From positions 368,655,238-368,719,237 of the forward strand of contig NC_085138.1 in the NCBI RefSeq assembly GCF_035046485.1: a stretch of 64,000 bases of DNA. The letters are read 5' to 3'. Below are positions 62,560-64,000 of this stretch, one piece after another. A program made the translations under genes and the position numbers. Under the pieces are notes generated by a model that saw nothing but the letters and a program-made list of their open reading frames with translations, had not been told where the DNA came from and made no database searches. Each line of letters begins with the position of its first letter. Within the stretch, counting starts at the first letter, position 1. This DNA comes from Aedes albopictus (lineage: Eukaryota > Arthropoda > Insecta > Diptera > Culicidae).

Positions 62560-63830
62560 ACATGTTTATGCAAAATTAGTGATTTTTCAGTACACTGATA
62601 TTTTACCTTACTCAAAAAACTGCTAAAATACCCTATTTTTCTCATAAAATAAGCAATACATCAAAATTCAAAGCGATGACATATAGTTTTTTTGGTCTTA
62701 AATTGTTCGTAGGATTGTACTCGACATTTTTGATGAACAATGAAAATGTTCTAATTACACTCTTATTTTGTTTTACCCAGAAATCTACGAAAATTCCATA
62801 CTTTTTACACAAAATAGTCAACAAAACTAAATTTAAAACGATAACATGTAGTTTTTTAGCCTTGAAATGTTCGTAGGAGTTTGGGGGACATACTTGAAGA
62901 ATAATAGTGATGTTTTCATTACACTCAAATTTTGATTCACTCAAAAATCAACGAAAGTACCACATTTTTCACGCAAAGTGGTTAACAAAAATAATGGCTT
63001 ACAGTGCAAAGTAATTTTTTACCTTTAAATTATTCGTGAAAGCGTACTGGACGTTCTTGATGAGTAAAAGTGACGTTTTCATGACACACTTAATTTATTT
63101 TACTCGAAAAGCTACAAAAATACCATAATTTTCATACAAAACAGTCAATAAAACAAAATTTAAAGCCATAACATGTAGTTGTATGGCCTTAAATTTTCCG
63201 TTACAATGTACTGGTCCTGTTTTAGATAAAATGTTGATGTTCACATTACACTAATATTTTGTTTTATAAAAAAATGTACGAAAATACCACAGAAAAAGCG
63301 AATAAGCCAAAATTTAGATATGTATGTATGATATGTAGTTTTTCAACTTTGAATTTATCGTAGTAGTTTAGTGGATTCATTTGAACAACCCTAGTGATGG
63401 TTTTATTACACTCAAATTTTATTTCACTCGGAATACTAGGAAAATACCACATTTTTTACACAAAGTAGCCAACAAATAAAAATATAATGCAATGCATTCT
63501 GGTTTTTTTGCCTTATATTTTTTCGTGAAATGATGAACATTGAACAACAATACCACCTTCATGACACTTAATTTATTTTACCAAACAAGTTTTTAAAATA
63601 CCATAATTGTCTTACAAAATAGTCAATAAAACAAAATTTCAAGCAATGACATGTAGTTGTTAGTCTTAAAATTTTCCGTTAGAATGTACTAGACATGTAT
63701 TTGATTATATTTTTATGTTCACATCACATCCACATTTTGTTTTACTAAAAAATCACGAATGTGCCATATTTTTCACACAAAATAGCCAATAACACAAAAT
63801 TCAAAACAAACACATGCAGATTTCTATTAC
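62560..63830 (+). repeat. Tandem array, unit about 160-165 bp, about eight units
   Basis: The marker AAAATACCATATTTTTCAC (and variants) occurs at about 62624, 62788, 62952, 63118, 63281, 63441, 63596 and 63757, giving spacings of 155-166 bases. Each unit also has a TAAAGCGATGACATGTAGTT-like and a TTACACTCTTATTTTGTTTT-like block. The copy of the host MITE at 40924-41724 has only about two and a half units. Confidence 0.82.
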
Positions 63831-64000
63831 TGATTTTTTTGTACCAGTTTCAGGTTATCTAGGTACTACCTGAAAAAAACAAGGCAAACCGAAAATCCAC
63901 CAGGGGTTTTTTATTTGTTTTTATTTGAGTCCATTTGCGTCTCATGAACATGCAGTAGCAATCACCAAAAAATAAACGGAAATCCCGTGAAAATGAAAAA
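63831..64000. other. Unassigned end of window
   Basis: No repeat unit or inverted arm of the preceding element is seen here. Confidence 0.3.

Larger units (their letters stand above)
61498..63830. mobile_element. piggyBac-like MITE, long copy, right end not seen
   Basis: TTAA at 61498-61501 is followed by CACTTAAACTACCGAGGGGG and the same left arm as in 40924-41724, this time with the 28 bases missing there. Two TA-flanked MITEs lie inside (61802-62035 and 62049-62545). After them the core expands into a tandem array (62560-63830). The expected right inverted arm is not found before the window ends. Confidence 0.78.

Noticed and set aside
1..64000. CRISPR arrays, bacterial operons, integrated viral genes or LTR retrotransposons
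   Set aside because: No spaced direct-repeat array, no bacterial gene organisation, no viral protein motif, and no gag-pol-LTR structure was seen on either strand.

Overview
The window looks like repeat-dense chromosomal DNA from a culicine mosquito, most likely Aedes. That call rests on the repeat content: Juan-like (Jockey clade), LOA/Lian-like, RTE-like and R1-like non-LTR retrotransposons, Feilai-like tRNA SINEs, and many short non-autonomous DNA transposons (MITEs). No host protein-coding exon, rRNA gene or intact tRNA gene could be supported. Every recognisable coding stretch is a fragment of a retrotransposon, and most carry stops, frameshifts or insertions.

Layout, left to right. 0.2-3 kb: a broken RTE-type element on the minus strand. 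4.9-25 kb: many blocks of a degenerate repeat with a strict 12-bp period, interrupted by foldback MITEs, hAT-like elements with 8-bp target duplications, a second RTE pseudo-element split by a hAT-like element (12.3-14.7 kb), tRNA-derived SINEs (20.2-20.8 kb) and a 5'-truncated R1-type element (21.4-22.4 kb). 25.3-28.5 kb: pieces of LOA elements, one split by a TA-flanked DNA transposon that itself holds a Juan-like element. 30.1-31.0 kb: a 905-bp MITE. 31.8-35.5 kb: a long LOA-clade copy on the minus strand. 36.3-41.9 kb: an old LINE filled with nested insertions, including a four-deep stack of elements that each keep a readable 8-bp target duplication, followed by a TTAA-flanked MITE. 42.3-45.1 kb: a MITE and a third RTE pseudo-element. 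46.6-50.4 kb: a 909-bp TA MITE and a 2.46-kb element with 28-bp-class ends and a TTA duplication. 50.6-56.1 kb: the best-preserved LOA element (ORF1, endonuclease, reverse transcriptase, damaged RNase H), split by a 1.2-kb TA element. 56.1-64 kb: SINEs, second copies of three MITE families, a MITE nested within a relative, and a TTAA element carrying two nested MITEs and a tandem array with a unit of about 160 bp.

The biology here is retrotransposon and DNA-transposon history rather than a host pathway. LINEs could have supplied reverse transcriptase for the SINEs and for very short tail-only insertions. The MITEs encode no transposase and must have been moved by proteins encoded elsewhere. 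The most notable structures are the nested stacks with readable target duplications, the 12-bp-register satellite blocks, three retroposed inserts of only 54-58 bp, and three MITE families that repeat their own terminal motif internally. Element class calls are from motif recognition and target-duplication length by eye; no database search was possible.
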